Assembly (NCBI GenBank): GCA_029964075.1
Contig: CM057144.1
Location: forward strand, 2,069,281 to 2,133,280
Reading direction: 5' to 3'
From: Patiria pectinifera
Lineage: Eukaryota > Echinodermata > Asteroidea > Valvatida > Asterinidae
DNA: 64,000 bases
Shown: one piece after another, positions 12,897-26,759 of the stretch
Layout: each line of letters begins with the position of its first letter
How positions within the stretch are numbered: position 1 is the stretch's first letter
Position numbers and translations under genes: made by a program
The notes under the pieces: generated by a model
The model's input: only the letters and a program-made list of their open reading frames with translations
Told to the model about the DNA's origin: nothing
Databases searched by the model: none

Positions 12897-14088
12897 ATAA
12901 TTAAATCAAAATCTTTAGTTACACATTTCCTGAGCTTTCTCAATGAAATAAATATGCAAACCGTTGCATTTAGTTTTAGCTTGTACCTAATTATGTGTTA
13001 ACATCAACTCAATAAATTGACTTGGCCAGATATTTCTCAAGCCTCAACTGAAAATTGACATGAAATTCGTGTTCTGACAGCAGAATTTTCAAAAATAAAC
13101 AAGGGACCACTTTCTTTTGAACTTGAAAATTAAAAAGGGGTGGAGGCAATACTGTTTTAATACAGTATTACATCATGAATGTTATTACTTATCTGTCACT
13201 TGTCAGAAATTCACCATATTGAAATGTACGTTTCCCATGTTTCATGGGTTACTTCTTGACTTGCCCAAAGTCACAACTCCGAGGCCTCAACTGTACGGCA
13301 ATAAAAAAAAAAGTTCAAGTTAACGCTTTACGCACCACTGCGCACTGCACACTGGACGATACAAAAACTCAATTCATATACGTCCAATTCGGCGAGGATG
13401 TAAACGATTATAATCGCTCAATAAGCCAGTTGCCCAACTTTCCACTAAAATAAATATCTCCCTCCCCACAATACCCACAGGCGAATAAAAAAGGAGCCCT
13501 TTTTTTATTTGCTCTTTTTTATTTACAAAACGAAGTTGTTATTTTCTTTGGAGTGAATCGCAGACTCCGTGTCGTCGGTGACGGCGCTAGCGATGGCACG
13601 CTATACTGCCCCGCGATCTGCACCGGGACATTGGTGAAACCTAGCCGGTATTGTGCCGGCCTAGCCAAGGGGGATAATAGGGGGGCTAGAGCCGCCTGCG
13701 TTCAGTCCTCGCCGGTTAGATCACCGGCATACCGTTTCGCAACCCAGGCGTATAGTAGTTTTTTCAGAGGTACGATTGACCTTGACGCTCCGTGTTGTTT
13801 CTTTCCTATTTGGTTTGTCTTGGGGTTTTTTCTCCCTTTTTCTGGTAGCAGCGTGCCAGGGCGATAAATCGGGTGAAATGGTGTGATCTCGAACTCTTGG
13901 AAAAAGAAACGACACCCAGATGAACCGTGCCACGGCTCGATCAAGGAGAGATGATTTATTGTTTGGACAAAAACAAGTGTGAATAGATATGAGTTTCCAG
14001 AATTTGAGCTGGGAACGCTCTCTCTTAACTCCAAAGACCGAAAATCCACTCCATTCGAGTGAAGATTCACTCCCACAGTCGGAAACTA

Positions 14089-14224
14089 GGGACTAGACAT
14101 TTTAGAGTGAAATTCCTTCAATCGTAAAGATCGAGTTTTCACTCGAGCTTCGACTGAAGTGGTTCATTTTTTCATTATTTCAATCGAAAATGAGAGTGAT
14201 TTTCACTCTATAACGTTTAGTCCC
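14089..14224. mobile_element. Short TA-flanked MITE
   Basis: Inverted ends GGGACTAGACATTTTAGAGT and its counterpart (GGGACTAAACGTTATAGAGT read on the other strand) are flanked by TA on both sides (14087-14088 and 14225-14226). It is 136 bp with no ORF. A diverged relative with the same ...TTTTCACTCTAAAACCGTCTGG... right side lies at about 28,110-28,275. Confidence 0.7.
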
Positions 14225-14229
14225 TAATT

Positions 14230-15115
14230 TCACTCTTTGGAATTAAGGGAGCGGGTAGGCAAAGATCATAATACAGTGAGTATAAGCACACACATCTACC
14301 TGAACAGTGGCGCTATACCATCGTTGTTGTAGAATATTATAAAAAGATGCACCAAAACGTAACATCACATTTCATTAAAACGAAAAAAATCAACGCCGTT
14401 TGCCTAAAAATTGAGCTTCCCTCGTCAGTTTGAATAATTATTATGTCCACATGCATCGAGATCTGAAAATTCATTCTCTGTAGTTAGACCATTTTCCCTG
14501 CTCATTGATCTGACCCATACATCCTCACTACTCCAACAAGCCAGGACTAACTCCACTCCCCCGACCGGGACCCGGGTCCATTCATCGGCGGGGCCGTGCC
14601 GGCGGGCACACGGTGCCCGATCAGGTGGAAAATCACCGTGGCGGGTATAGACGCAACACTCATCGGGGCGTAGTTGATCTTGCCCCACTCGGTGGTGATG
14701 AAAGTAGTGCTGGCGGTGGTTTTCTTTTCTTCCCTTTTTTTCCATTTTTTAATCCACATTTTCTCGTGACAATAGCCGACCTTTTGGTTGAATGGAAAAA
14801 TCTCTTTGACCATTGTCGTTCGGCATCAACTTCAAACTGTGTAACACTGAGCTTAGTCCGTCCTGACGCCGCGGGCTTGCTGTTTTGCCGTCAAAACTTT
14901 GTTACATAAAAGTTACTCAATTCTTTGCGTTTTTGAGCCGCACTCGTGCCGTGCGGGAAACCTGTCAAGAATCACTCCACACGCCACTTTTGAGCACAGT
15001 TTCACTGAATTTTCTCTCGTAATTAAACCAATTCGGGTTCCCATAAGTGCACTGTTTTTCGTTGTCTCGAGAGCCTTCAGATATCTTACAATTAGAAGAC
15101 ACTGAATGGACAGAT
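14230..15115. other. Intergenic DNA, no gene recognised
   Basis: A GC-rich patch at 14,520-14,700 contains overlapping ORFs of about 100 codons on both strands with no domain. The rest is AT-rich. Confidence 0.3.
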
Positions 15116-15117
15116 TT

Positions 15118-15290
15118 TTTTTTCTAGAGGTGGGAAGAAAACCCTTGAATGAAATTCCATCATGGAAAACCAATGGAATGGGGGATGATAACTCAAACTA
15201 CATCTGGCCTAGACGGGATTCGAACCCGCGTCATTGAGTTAGAAGACGAGAAAAGTACCACTGCGCCATTCAAACATCCCTCTTACTGAC
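15118..15290 (-). repeat. tRNA-derived SINE with conserved tail block
   Basis: On the minus strand the tRNA-like head has the A-box region TGGCGCAGTGGTA, the loop CTTCTAA (Arg-TCT-like) and the B box GGGTTCGAATCCC (plus-strand 15215-15227). The body ends with GGGTTTTCTTCCCACC and then an A run. The last block resembles the GGTTTTCYYCCCAC domain shared by several animal SINE families. Confidence 0.65.
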
Positions 15291-16779
15291 AGGGTTTTAA
15301 CCAATAATATCTCGACGACAACCATTTATTAGTCAACACCTCTGCATTCTTGGAGTGTGTTTGACGCTGAATAACTAATTGCTTCCTGTATATTACACTT
15401 TGTAAACACTTCAGACAAATCATACCTTGTGCCAACTCCATAATATATTGTAAGCATACACATTGTGTGAATGCTGATGGCGCCAATCGGGCTTATATTT
15501 TTACTTCAACGGCGAAAACATTAATCACAGTGATATACACTGGATCAAATGATAGAATAGATGAAAATTGCAATCACATGGAAATGGCGGTCTAAAGCAA
15601 CCTGCCGAAGAAACTCCAAATCCAATCGCGGAGGTAGGGACATTTCTCTCCAGGCGTAGCAGCAGAAGGACAATTTTGGCAGATGACAGCTATAACATTC
15701 GGCCTGACAAGCAGACGCGAGGAATCCGTCACTCTCGATGCCAAAAAGCTGTTAGTTCCTGTACCAAGTCTTCATTATGTGGCGCGATCTCCTAACACCT
15801 CGTTGGGCAATTTTACAGGCAATTTCTAATTCGAAGCGTCAACGTGTAATCTTGACAACTTTGACCAAATTCACGTCGTTGGCACCTTGTGAAAAAAAAG
15901 GCTTAACTTTATATGAACAGAGGACGGACCATGTACGATGTGGTACCAAACTGAGGTGACTCAATGCTCGAAAAGTTTTGAGTTCCCGGTGTAAGGTGTG
16001 GCTTGATTGATTTATTCTGATAAGTGGCTCTTGGAAACCATGCTATACAAACTTCCACGGAACGAAAAGAGACTACTGAAATGACTTACTACGTTCACGG
16101 TCACTGAGTTTCCGTCAACCGAAAATGTCAACCGAATGTAGACGCTGATCAAGTCAGTAAGGCATTATAGACTGCAAGTTCAGTCTGATGTGCCGACCGA
16201 GCAAGCTTTACCATTTGGGCCTACTAATTTGTAGACCCTATTAGCTACGAAATAAAACAGTTTCAACTTCAACTTTTGTGTTTACTCCTCGTTGAGCATA
16301 ATGTTCGTTTGTCTGAATACGTACACGGCATCCATTTTGAGTTATATAAAAAAAAGTTGTCACCAGATAAAAAGCGTTTTAGAGGTCTACAATGTAAGTC
16401 CCCAGCAGCTATTATGGACAAATCAGATTTTTTTTTCTTCGTTTACTAGTTCTGTGTAAAAGAGGAAGGAAGATAGATCTTGATTCTTTAAACAGTTTCC
16501 AGTAATCAGTCCATGTTGCTTATGATTTATGGTTTGTGACCATGATGATGAACATGAGGTCATAAACACGTGGTCATCATGTGGTCATCTCGTGCATTTA
16601 TGAACTCAAACCGGACGAATTCCAGTCTCGTATGCACATCTACTCGCGCACCCAGCTACACGACTGCGTAACCCTTCAAAAACGCAAGACAGAAAAGAAA
16701 TTAAATGAAGGAATGTTTGTCCTCCAAGCCATCTTGCAAAATTCCCAGACATTGGGTTTATAAGTCTTCAATCCCGGGT

Positions 16780-17060
16780 AACCGAGCATAACACCGTGCT
16801 GGATGCAGACGAGCCGACCGTGCTTAGCCGTCTGCCCCTCCCAGCCTCATTAAGCCCGCTGAGGACAAGAGAGGAAGATTTCCGGTAGTGAGAGAAATTC
16901 CTCCATCACCGACAATTAAAACCTCTTCTCCCTTTGATGACTCGCTCCTTCGTGTCATCTCAACAATAACACCGTGACGTGTCCTCCTCCTAGCCCCGAG
17001 TGATTGGCAGCCGGGACACAATGGTCGCTAATGTCAAGTAAAAACAAATCCTAGTGCCTC
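16780..17060. promoter_or_regulatory. Candidate regulatory module in the Zic desert
   Basis: GC-richer unique sequence with a TCF/LEF-type word CCTTTGATG (16931-16939), a SOX-type AACAAT (16962-16967) and several homeodomain-like TTAAG/ATTAA words. There is no coding signal. Regulation of Zic by this segment is an inference from location. Confidence 0.25.
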
Positions 17061-17299
17061 TTCGGGAAAAAACCGCACCCGCAAATAATGTCTTGTTAAA
17101 ACCGGGTTCCTTGTAAAATCCGCTCATTGATAGATGGATGATTGGGGGTGACACAACGCGAGGCAACAATGGTGATACCACGTAAATACATCGGGTATTC
17201 AATAATTATTCGCATTGATCGGGTATTCGGCATGCGGGAGTGACGGCCATAGGCTTAATGCCAGATAAAAACAATATTCACGACGCCATTTTTGGTAAT

Positions 17300-18480
17300 T
17301 GAAAGGTTATTTTTTGCGACGCATTGTTTATTCCAATATTTACCACATTTTCTTTGAAGTATAGTTGTACTCCTATTCGTGCTTGTGATTGTAGATCGTT
17401 TCATATCAAAAACTATAACATTTCACGAGCAAGATTGGTGCATGTATAATATAGATTGATATTGCCAGTTTGTTGCCATTTTGGGCATCGCAACGCATTT
17501 TTCTTCCTTCTTAAAGAAAGAAGTTGTCTAAAAACAACTTAGTCAAATTATTGACTGGTTTTCCCAATTCTTGAAAAAACTAGCTGGATTTGACTCCAAT
17601 TTTAGTTATTTGTATAGCTATATTTTCCTATAGTCCATAATACTGAATGAAAAGATCTAGTCAGTTTGACTGATTTTCAGTTGCACCCAGCTGACCCTGA
17701 ATGGCTAGTCAAATCTAACTGGTTTCTAGTCAAATCTGACTGTTTCTTTTAGAGTGCAATGACATTGTTTTGTTTTTTTCATTCGTTGCATTTTTTAAAT
17801 TTGAAATACTTCATCATATTGAGCGTTGATGTATCACAGATTGCTTATCAGAAAAAAATAGGACTTTAATTACCTTTAAATTCGGTGCATTAATAGTGTA
17901 TTCTCGTGTATAATAATCGGGACATGTTCTGAGGACAAGAAATAAAAACGGAGATAGTAATAACTACAGAAATATCATGAAGCACTTTAATGGAAAACAA
18001 TATCAAAAGTAGCGTCCCATTTGTAAAAAGACCAAATCATACACATTATTGAACAAGATTGTTACTCATTTCTCAGGTATTCCTGATAGAGTCCTCGCGT
18101 GCATCCACTTTGACAATTTATCCGGTCTTTACGGCCGCTGAAAAGCATCTTCCCGTGACATCTTTCATCTTCACCTATCTCACTTCCACCCCTCTTCATC
18201 ACACCCGATCCTCCCTGATCGATCCCCAAAAGTCGACGGTCAGTGACCCATCATTTTGGCAACAACCCATTTTTTTTAACCGAAGGTTTTAGGTCATTAA
18301 GGGACGGACCAACTGACCCAATGCAACCCGGTAGAAAACCCACAACCCTTTTGCGCCATTCACGGTGCCATTCGTGGCCTCATAATTGAGATACCCGTTA
18401 TACAATCAGGCTAACAATGCTCAGTATTTCACAAGTGGGTGATTAGACTGCCCAAGAGAGGAAAAACTCTACTACGCAAC
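17300..18480. other. AT-rich intergenic DNA, no gene recognised
   Basis: It holds repeated words such as CTAGTCAAATCTRACTG between 17,530 and 17,760 in both orientations, suggesting an old inverted-repeat element that I could not delimit. No coding exon was found. Confidence 0.3.
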
Positions 18481-18820
18481 TAGAAACTCCGTCTTATGAC
18501 GGTGAGCTCGGGGATGGCTACACCGGTCGCAAGTTCAACAATCCCCGGGCCGACACCGTGTCTGCTCCGCCGGTGAATGACGGGAGTAATGAGGTCGGAG
18601 AATCGATACATCTTAGCATACCTATGGTCGGCACCGGGACCCATCAATCAATCAGGCCCATCGTATAATTGGTCCGAATTGGGATGTATAAGTCAGGTAG
18701 TTTTCACGGCCCGTCCATCAGAGAGAAGGATAATTGTTTCAATGTCAAGAGAGCATCATTCCATCAAAGATTTCAATTCCCATCAAAATCCACTTGGAAT
18801 GAGGAGGGAAACTTAGCAAA
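18481..18820. promoter_or_regulatory. Candidate regulatory module with a Hox/Pbx-type site cluster
   Basis: The word ATCAATCAATCA (18643-18654) gives overlapping TGATTGAT sites, the classic Pbx/Hox composite. It sits in GC-richer sequence with further AATTG/TAATTG words. No ORF with a domain is present. Confidence 0.25.
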
Positions 18821-19499
18821 TGTCAATAAATGATGAAATTTTGACTTGAATTAAAACTTCACATCGTATCAATATTCTGTGCGTTGAGGCATGCGCAATT
18901 GCAGCCAAGGAGCCCGTTTTTGGCGGAGTCAAAATTTCACACAACATAAGACTTGGACACTTCACAAAAAGAGCAAATTTAACATCGTTAAATGGAGAAG
19001 TACGCTGCATTTAATCATTCTCAAAGATCCTGACGACAAAATATGGGAGAAATGTTTTTGGAAGGAAGGGTAATTTGCAGGTGTCATCCATTTAAGTCTC
19101 CCTCATGTTTCTGCAGTTCTAAAAATCATGCTTTAAGATTAAATGTCTACATCGGTCCCTAAAATGGTATAGGCTTGGTTTGGGTACAAATTTACATCCA
19201 TCGGATACAAAATTATTCAAAACTTGCTAAAAGCAAATTAAATGTAATCTGGGCAATACAATCTGGAAACTTCTTTCGTATCAAAGTCAGTTTTTGTGTG
19301 TGTGTGTGGCATCTAATCTTTCAGAACAATTATATAATTTAGGACTACACTATGTGTTTCTCTAGTTGCCCAAGTTTTTTTAAGATTCAAATCTACCACA
19401 GTTATAAATTAAGATCGATCATTTGCGGTTTGGTTCAACTTTTTTTTGGGGGGGCGGTGGTGGGAATTGGTCAACCAATAAAATCTAGGTTGTTGTCGA

Positions 19500-20320
19500 G
19501 CATGGACTGATTGAGCGATGGCATGTGATGTCACGGTGTATTACATCCTCTAATATTGCGAGGAATCCGGCAGTCAATTACCGGGGGATTTGCTTTATTG
19601 CATCTTGGCACCAGGTGGGACCGGTCACCGTGCCCGGTCCATACCAGAACATGGATGCGCCGGCTGGCTCGTTTAACATCACTCAACAACCCCCCACCCT
19701 TCAACTTCTCCACATCTTCACAGAAGACAACATGATGTTCATGAATGCTTAGATGTTCCCATGGCTCGGTTAAGTCCAGGCAATGTTCCTTGATCTGTAT
19801 GGCCTCTCCTATACGATGGCAGAAATAGTTCTCCACAATTATCGAAAGTATGCCGCGGATATGCCTTCCGTGGTGTTCATCCATCTACAAATTCCGTCAC
19901 TTCCTTGCCTTTTCTGAGCACCCAAACAAGATTCCGTTAATTACCGACCCGTCAATCAAGTTGAGATTTGCTTGTCCGGGTTTATTTGGGACGACAGGGC
20001 CCCCTGCGGGGACTATAGGGCCCTCGTTATGGGCCTAACACACACCCTCTTCATCAGCCATTGTAAAGCGCGGCCCTTAGCTTGGGATCCGAGCCCTTTG
20101 CGTCCTTCGTGCGCAACCATCCGTGCAAATCCGGGGGTTTAAAGAATTTGTCACTCGGGCTAGTAACTGTCACCTCTTGGAATGGGAAAGAGGGAAAGTC
20201 TTTATTATCGTCCCGTCAGTTTCGGGAGGGACACCTCCCCTAATTGCTCAGTGACAGGGAGATTGGGAAAACCAAACAGACTAAAATAAACGGTAATTTA
20301 AGGGGAAGGAGTGGGGGAGA
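19500..20320. other. GC-richer unique intergenic segment, no gene recognised
   Basis: It contains a 117-codon ORF on the minus strand (19884-19531) without any recognisable domain or splice context, an E-box CAGGTG near 19,613 and CDX/Hox-like TTTATTA near 20,199. It may be conserved non-coding DNA. Confidence 0.25.
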
Positions 20321-20766
20321 GTTATGACCGGAAGCGTTTGCTTGTCTGTAATGACCGTATTAAGAGGATGAGTTCAGACTCTTCGTCAGAAGAAAGAAAA
20401 TGTTTCTCTTCGGTTTAGGAAAATGTTTATTTGGGTTTCCTGCTTGGTTTACCTGCCTGAGGAGGTGGATTTTTTCTGTCTTTCTTGCTTTTTTTTCACG
20501 GTATGTTTGCTGTTAGATTGAAACTTTGACCACAGCTAAACGAAATGCACAGACTGGGGCTAGGATTGAGCGAATAAGTGTGAGTGGTTTATTTGCGAGT
20601 TTCGCAAGGCTTCTCGGCCCTCTATCGATGATCGTAATTGGTGTCATTATTGAAAAAGTGGCCTTGACCACCAGTGATACATGCAACCCTTTTGAAAAAG
20701 GGCTATTTTGTTGCTTTTCCGCCTTGCAAATACTACAGCGTGTCCCCCCTCCCAAGGTTGTGCAAT

Positions 20767-21190
20767 CAGATATCCTTTAATCTTTCAAAAACTACTAAAC
20801 ATGAGTATTTCATCTTGATGGAGCATAAAAATTATACTCTTGTGTATAATTAAGTAAAAATATCATGGTAAGCCGTTCATGCAAACCAGATATCTAACAT
20901 ATTATGGCCATGGGTTTTTACCTATTCCAATGGGATGGGATTTACACAGTTAACTTAATTTACATCAGAGTGAAAAGGCCCATGACAATCTGATGCACTG
21001 ATATCACTAACTGTGTAAATCCCATAGGAATGGGTGCAAACACATAGCCTTTTACAATCTGTTAGATCTCTGGTTTGCATGAACGGATTTCCATAGCATT
21101 TTCACTGATTGTACACAAGTGTATAATGAATATGCTCCACCAAGATGGCATATTTATTCTAAGTAGTTTTGAGAATTCAAAAAGTATCTG
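20767..21190. mobile_element. Large foldback MITE
   Basis: Two inverted arms of about 200 bases meet near 20,985 with almost no spacer. Paired landmarks are CATCTTGATGGAGCATA (left) with its complement near 21,140, CCGTTCATGCAAACCAGA (left, 20872) with its complement near 21,085, and GGGATTTACACAGTTA (left) with its complement near 21,010. It has no ORF. No clear target duplication was found. Confidence 0.75.
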
Positions 21191-21789
21191 TATACTTGCC
21201 GAACACGGTCGAATTTCAGTTTCAATTTAATTTCAATTTCATATATAGTGGTCCTTTCGATGAGATTTGTCTGCTTACACGCAACACATAAATTGGTAAA
21301 TACTTAATTAAATCCAAGTCCATTAAATAGACAAGTTGAAATATAATCAAACTTACCATAACAATTACATTTTAGCATATCAAGCATATCGAATAACAAA
21401 AAGCAAAAATCATGAAAACAAGACTGTTTTGACTTGGCAAAAATTGATGAAATTAAAGATGTCATAGCACTGGTTATACATGCGAAAACTCAATTATTGT
21501 TGGTCCGCAGATAATTTGGAATTTTGTAAAGTCAATAAACTATTTTCTTACTTTTTTCATTCGATGTCTATAATATTAAAAAACGAATAACTTTTGTATT
21601 GCTTTACATAAAAACGAAGTCAATTTTCCTAAGATTTGCTAACTCCATTGTGGAATATAAAAATGTGGAAATGAAGATATTTCCCCTCAAAATCAGCAAA
21701 AAAAGCTTAATTGAAAAGTGTGGGAAAGTTGACCTTTCATGTAACAAAATAGCCACGTGTTATTTGCATCTTGAGCTCATTTAGGTTGT

Positions 21790-22050
21790 CCAGGTGACCG
21801 GTGCTTTAGCCTCGCCAGGGTCGCGTCCGGACCCGCTGTCCAGGCCAGGCCAGGTTGACCAGCCGTACCGTACAGGCTTGGGCTCGGCCCTCGGGCCCGG
21901 TTGACTGGAGGGTTGGGCGAGGCCTGGCAAGCACGCCCCGGCAAGGTCACCGGGGACAGCGTGGCGCGGCGTGGCTACCCTGGCTCCCAGCGGTCGAGCT
22001 TCCGCAATTTAGCACCTTGCCTGTCCCCGATCGAGTTGGTCAGGATTTTT
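21790..22050. other. Strongly GC-rich unique island
   Basis: A sharply bounded patch rich in CCAGG/CCTGG and CGGGCC words, inside AT-rich DNA. A 66-codon ORF spans it without a recognisable domain. It could be regulatory or a non-coding RNA locus; nothing decides. Confidence 0.25.
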
Positions 22051-22059
22051 TTTAATTGA

Positions 22060-25000
22060 GAATGCCGCGCCAATGCACTCGAATCCTGTGACCAGAAATG
22101 ACCCTTTATTTTCCAACGATTAGGAATTCAACACCTGGACGTATATGGGCTTTATTTTAAAATACGGCTTTCGATTGGGCTCGGAAACTCCTCCAAATTT
22201 CAACTTAGTAACAACGAATACACAGACGTTACGATCATGCCCATCTCAGCGCCTCCAAATTGAACTTCGCTTTAATGTATAAGGTTTATACAATTCGGTT
22301 GCTCAGCTCAGGAACAATCATGTTTTTTATGCCTAGATTATTTTCGTTTTTAACACAATCTACTACCGACATTTGGTCTTAAGCTGGTCCCAAAAAGACT
22401 TACCAAAAAGTCGGCCAGGTTTATTTTTTGGCCTTCCCTGTTTCAAGGGCATGCGCAGTGCATGGGACTCCACTCCAGATGTTCTTCCCAGCATGCACCG
22501 CAGCGGGATGTCATAACACGGCTCACCTGGTTCTGAGGTGCCGTCCGGCCCGGAACAGACAAGATTGGAATTCTACACAGCTTGCGGACTTATGTACTGA
22601 AGTACTAGGCACGTCGGTAGGTTTGCATTTCCGTAAAGCAGCACAAGAATTTCGTAGGCCGACGAAATTCTGTTCTTCGTTAATTCTCGTCGGGGTAAAT
22701 GTATCAATGGGGGCGCCCTTTATATTTGGACAACTTTTTGTTTTTGGGCCTACATTATTGTTCTTTAATTACAGCTTGGAAAAGTGGTGTGAAGATAGGC
22801 CTAAGTGCCGGGAGGAAATATACTTAGATGAGTTTTTACCAGCCCAAATACTGGATATTTTGTATTTATTTATTCCAACTTGTGCACAAATAATAAATTT
22901 GTAATGTCTAGCCGCTGTTACCACTAACGCATACATATCTCACCATTGATATCGTTACCAAAAAATACATTCGGCTGAACTATCGAACTCGACAAAACAC
23001 TCAAGGTACAACTTTCAAAACGAAATAAGTTAAATTAGTTGTTTTTAGACGCTAGTCTTTACTTCGCATAACACCTATTTAGCGATTCAGAGCACCGTGC
23101 ATAACAGCGCCCTCAGCTGTGAAATTGTAAACAATCGATTATCAAGGGAGGGCGCTGTAGGCTGGTCACGCAGGGGGCTTGGTGTCCGGTGCACGCACGT
23201 TATGCGCGTAGGTCATCAAGTGCGTTTTCCCATCACAAATCCTTCAAACTTGCTCCGTCTTTCCAGTCCTGTGACGTGCTTTTTGCTGAAATCGACACCT
23301 AAGCCCATAAGAGAAGAAAGTTGGCCCATTTCCAATCGTATACCGATACACCAATCCCACGCTCCGAGACCTTTGCTAGCGAACCATCCCCCAGACATCC
23401 CAGGTATCACCGATCATAATCCAGCCAGATGCCAGACAGTCGGCTAATTAACCGACTCCTATTACCAGCTCTTGAAGGGGAACTTCCACACTCGGCCTGT
23501 TTCATCTTGGACCCAGTTCACCGTCAGAATGCCGATCGGTTCCAGAGGGGGTGCTATCGAGGCTTCTTACGTCATTGTGACGTAATATCGAATCAGAAAC
23601 CAGATTTCAGAAGCGAGGTATTGAGATTCATTCTACCTAAAATCTGGGCTGGAGGCGAATTGTAGTGATTTTGAAATGTACTTATCGATCCTCTGGGGAA
23701 TTGTTAAGTGAAGTGTCAAGTCTACCTCGAAATCATCAATATTTTATTAATATTCCAGTAAAATAAGCTACTCCTCTCGAACATTTTCTTTTCTTTAGAT
23801 AAAAGTCGTTTCGTTTTCACAACATGGCAACTCAAAGATGCATGGGCCCTATTTTTGTTTTCATCTTTTCACCTGAATGAGTTGCTTGTAGGCCTAAGAA
23901 CGAAACTGTTATTCTTTGAGCCAATTTTGATACCATGATGCATCATGACAATACTCTCAGTCCAACTCTATACTGTGGTGACGCAACTCGGTAGCGAATC
24001 GAAACCCATGACTCGCCCGTCACCGCTCGGAGGGACGAAGCACTTTTCATTCTCGCACTTACGTCATGATAATAGGTTCGTGTTTCGGCGTTGGATAGTC
24101 GCTCGACAAACATCTCGGAGGTAGTAGGGACCGTCTTCACAAAGTTTCTAGGCCAACGAAGAGACTATCATTACCTTTCATGGCACTGATTCTGTTAAGA
24201 GGTTTTTGTGAAGTCTTTTGTGGTTTATGTCCCTGTTTTAATCCCTTAACTATGATATCGCTGTCAACTTACTTCTGTCGCTGGTGAAAGTTGTTAACCA
24301 AAAACTCATTCTGGCATAGGCGAATCCGGGCATGCTATCAATTCTATCACGAAGTTGGCCCCCTTCAATGGCGGCTGAAGCATTGTGCAAGCTATATTGT
24401 TCAGATAATCCTTCATGGGGCAGTAACTTTGCACATTTTCGATGCGAATGTGACATCATTATAACATTCTCGACAAAATTTGTCCGAGTTCAAACGTGTT
24501 CAAGTTCATCTTGTGCCGTTCGCTCTTGACATGATCAATCATGCTGCCACCATTTCAGTCATGTTCTCTGTATAATACAGTACTGAATGATAATGTTTTT
24601 AAGCAAAACGGAACCAGACTATTTTTCCTTCCAGCCTCGCTTTGGTTACGTTGGTTTGCATGGGAAAACATGAAGTTGGCCGCAACATGACAATGGTGTA
24701 AAGGTTGTCTCAGGGCTGAGAACGAGTCTTGGTATTGTACTGTATAAAAGCTAAAATTCTCCAGAACATCATTATTTTGATTGCTTCTCGTTATTATACC
24801 AGTGCATTTTGCTTGTTTATGGCTGACTTAATAAGTACGACTTGAAAGTGGAACAAACGATCCCTGCAGGAAGCCGGGGGCGCTTGCACTTTCCCCGCGG
24901 CAGCCATCTTTGCCGACTGTCTGATATCACCGTCTTGTTTGTACGCGGGGCCCACGAATTATGCCGTCTTTTGCTGGGGTTTCATATTGCCAACCGCCTG

Positions 25001-25730
25001 TCAGAGATCGTTAAGAGTGGAAACAGGCGAGCCATCTGAGCAGAGACCGGGGCGTACAAGCAAAATGCCCCGCCAAAAAAATACTATCAGCCACCAGTCT
25101 CTCCAAGGAGAGAGAATGAAGTAATTTTGCCGACCAGGTGTTACGTGTCAGGGCTCCGCCGACGCACGTCGTCCCACGCCGGGACAAAGAGCCGAATACT
25201 ACCGCCCTATAGTCGTGTAAAAGTCGGTGCATGACTGTGCGGTCTCGTTGCCTCATCGTGCTATAAAATTACTCATCGCTTGTAATCGATCTTTGATATT
25301 CGACGATACATTTCTCGTAACCCAAGACTTCCAGAGTGGTTCAGTTGGACCAGGTGGGGGCGGGAAGAGACACTCGATGTCCAATTTGTCTACTTTCTAT
25401 GCAAATACCACAAGTCAAAGTCGGTAATATGTTTTACAGTTCGTTTTGGTGAAAGCTAGATCGGATTCAGAAAACATCTGCCATTTTTGTTCTCTAAAGG
25501 CAATACGACTTAGACTAAAATTGCAGCATTATGCGAGAAATATAGGATAAATTAGTGAGTATACATGCAGTCCTTTAGTAGGAGCTCCGGTGACGTAAGT
25601 GTTATCAAGGACGGTGTTGCGGAAAAATCCGGAGGTTTTCGGATGCAAGAGGAGTCTTGCCCCTAAATTATAGTCTCGCCATTGTGATGTGGATTAAATC
25701 GAACACCATATATTTTTTTTGTCCGACTAG
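22060..25730. other. Intergenic DNA, no supported gene
   Basis: A 158-codon ORF (22428-22904, plus) is the longest here, but it shows no domain, no repeat pattern and no splice context. A GC-richer patch occurs at 24,840-25,230. No RNA gene was recognised. Confidence 0.3.
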
Positions 25731-25731
25731 T

Positions 25732-26217
25732 CAGGGTCCAGACCAGTAAATAGGCCCTAAAATTTCTTACACCGGCCAAATCGCGATTTGCCATCAAATT
25801 CTTCGGTGTAAGAGCATTTTGTTTGGCCATGAACTTGCGGGTTGGTAAAAAAGAAGCCTAGGGTGGAAGCCGTGTACAGGACTGTGGGCTTGTATTTCTG
25901 TGAAATTTGGATGAAATGGGGCCCTAAATGCGCTCTTTTTTGCAATGGAGCGTAAGCATTATTTTTTTTTCTAAAATGGCGAAGGGCTTCAGGACTATTT
26001 TTAGGGGTGATCATCTTCGGGTGCAAATTTCTCCCAATGATCATAGGATTACCCCAAAAAATTGACCAGAAAATGAAAGATAATGAAATAAGCTTTAATT
26101 TGATGCGTGTTTTGAACGCCTCAGAGAGTTGTAAGTATTTTAAAATAATTTTGGGAAGTGCGAGTAATTTTACCACTAAGGTCTATGGCACTATTATATA
26201 CTGGTCTGAGACCCGGC
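25732..26217. mobile_element. Probable MITE with inverted ends
   Basis: The left end CAGGGTCCAGACCAGTA matches the complement of the right end (CCGGGTCTCAGACCAGTA), so the ends are inverted with small differences. The 486-bp interior has a 139-codon minus-strand ORF without a domain. The target duplication is unclear. Confidence 0.4.
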
Positions 26218-26759
26218 AGGATCTCAGTCAGTGAGCCAGACTACATAATTTCTGCAACGAACAGCGCCACCAAGCGTCCATTTATGTCCGCACCGCTCCA
26301 TCCTCTTTTCAAACAGTTTTCCTGTCTGCAACGTAACCACTTTTTGGATAGGAGCAATATTTCTGTACTTCACCACTTTTACAAAGGTTCCACCGCCGCT
26401 CGCTTTTACAAATCTGTAGTTCAGTGGATTCAGTGTTTCAAATATTTCTCAGAACATGATTCACCATGACTGTTGGGATCGCACGAAGTTTGGTTCTCAA
26501 TATTTCGTTATTAGACAGATGGCCCATTTCTTAATAATGCCGTTGTGATGTCATTTGGGTTTTAAGAGGGTATTTGTATACACACGTCTTTGGAATTTTG
26601 TTTTTGATGAGTCCGTTGTTTGGAAACCGCAGCGCAAATTTTGATCTAACTAAATAAAAAAGGTTGCATCAACTTATGCCAAGGGTCAGGCGTGTTACCT
26701 CATTCCAAACAATCACCAAACCTTAGTCATCCCATGGCAAACTTTCCAATGACTGCAAA

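Noticed and set aside
19531-19884. 117-codon minus-strand ORF as a gene
   Set aside because: Reads somewhat protein-like but no family or splice signals support it; conserved non-coding DNA explains it as well.
22428-22904. 158-codon plus-strand ORF as a gene
   Set aside because: No recognisable domain, irregular composition, no splice or promoter context; ORFs of this length occur by chance in 64 kb of six-frame sequence.
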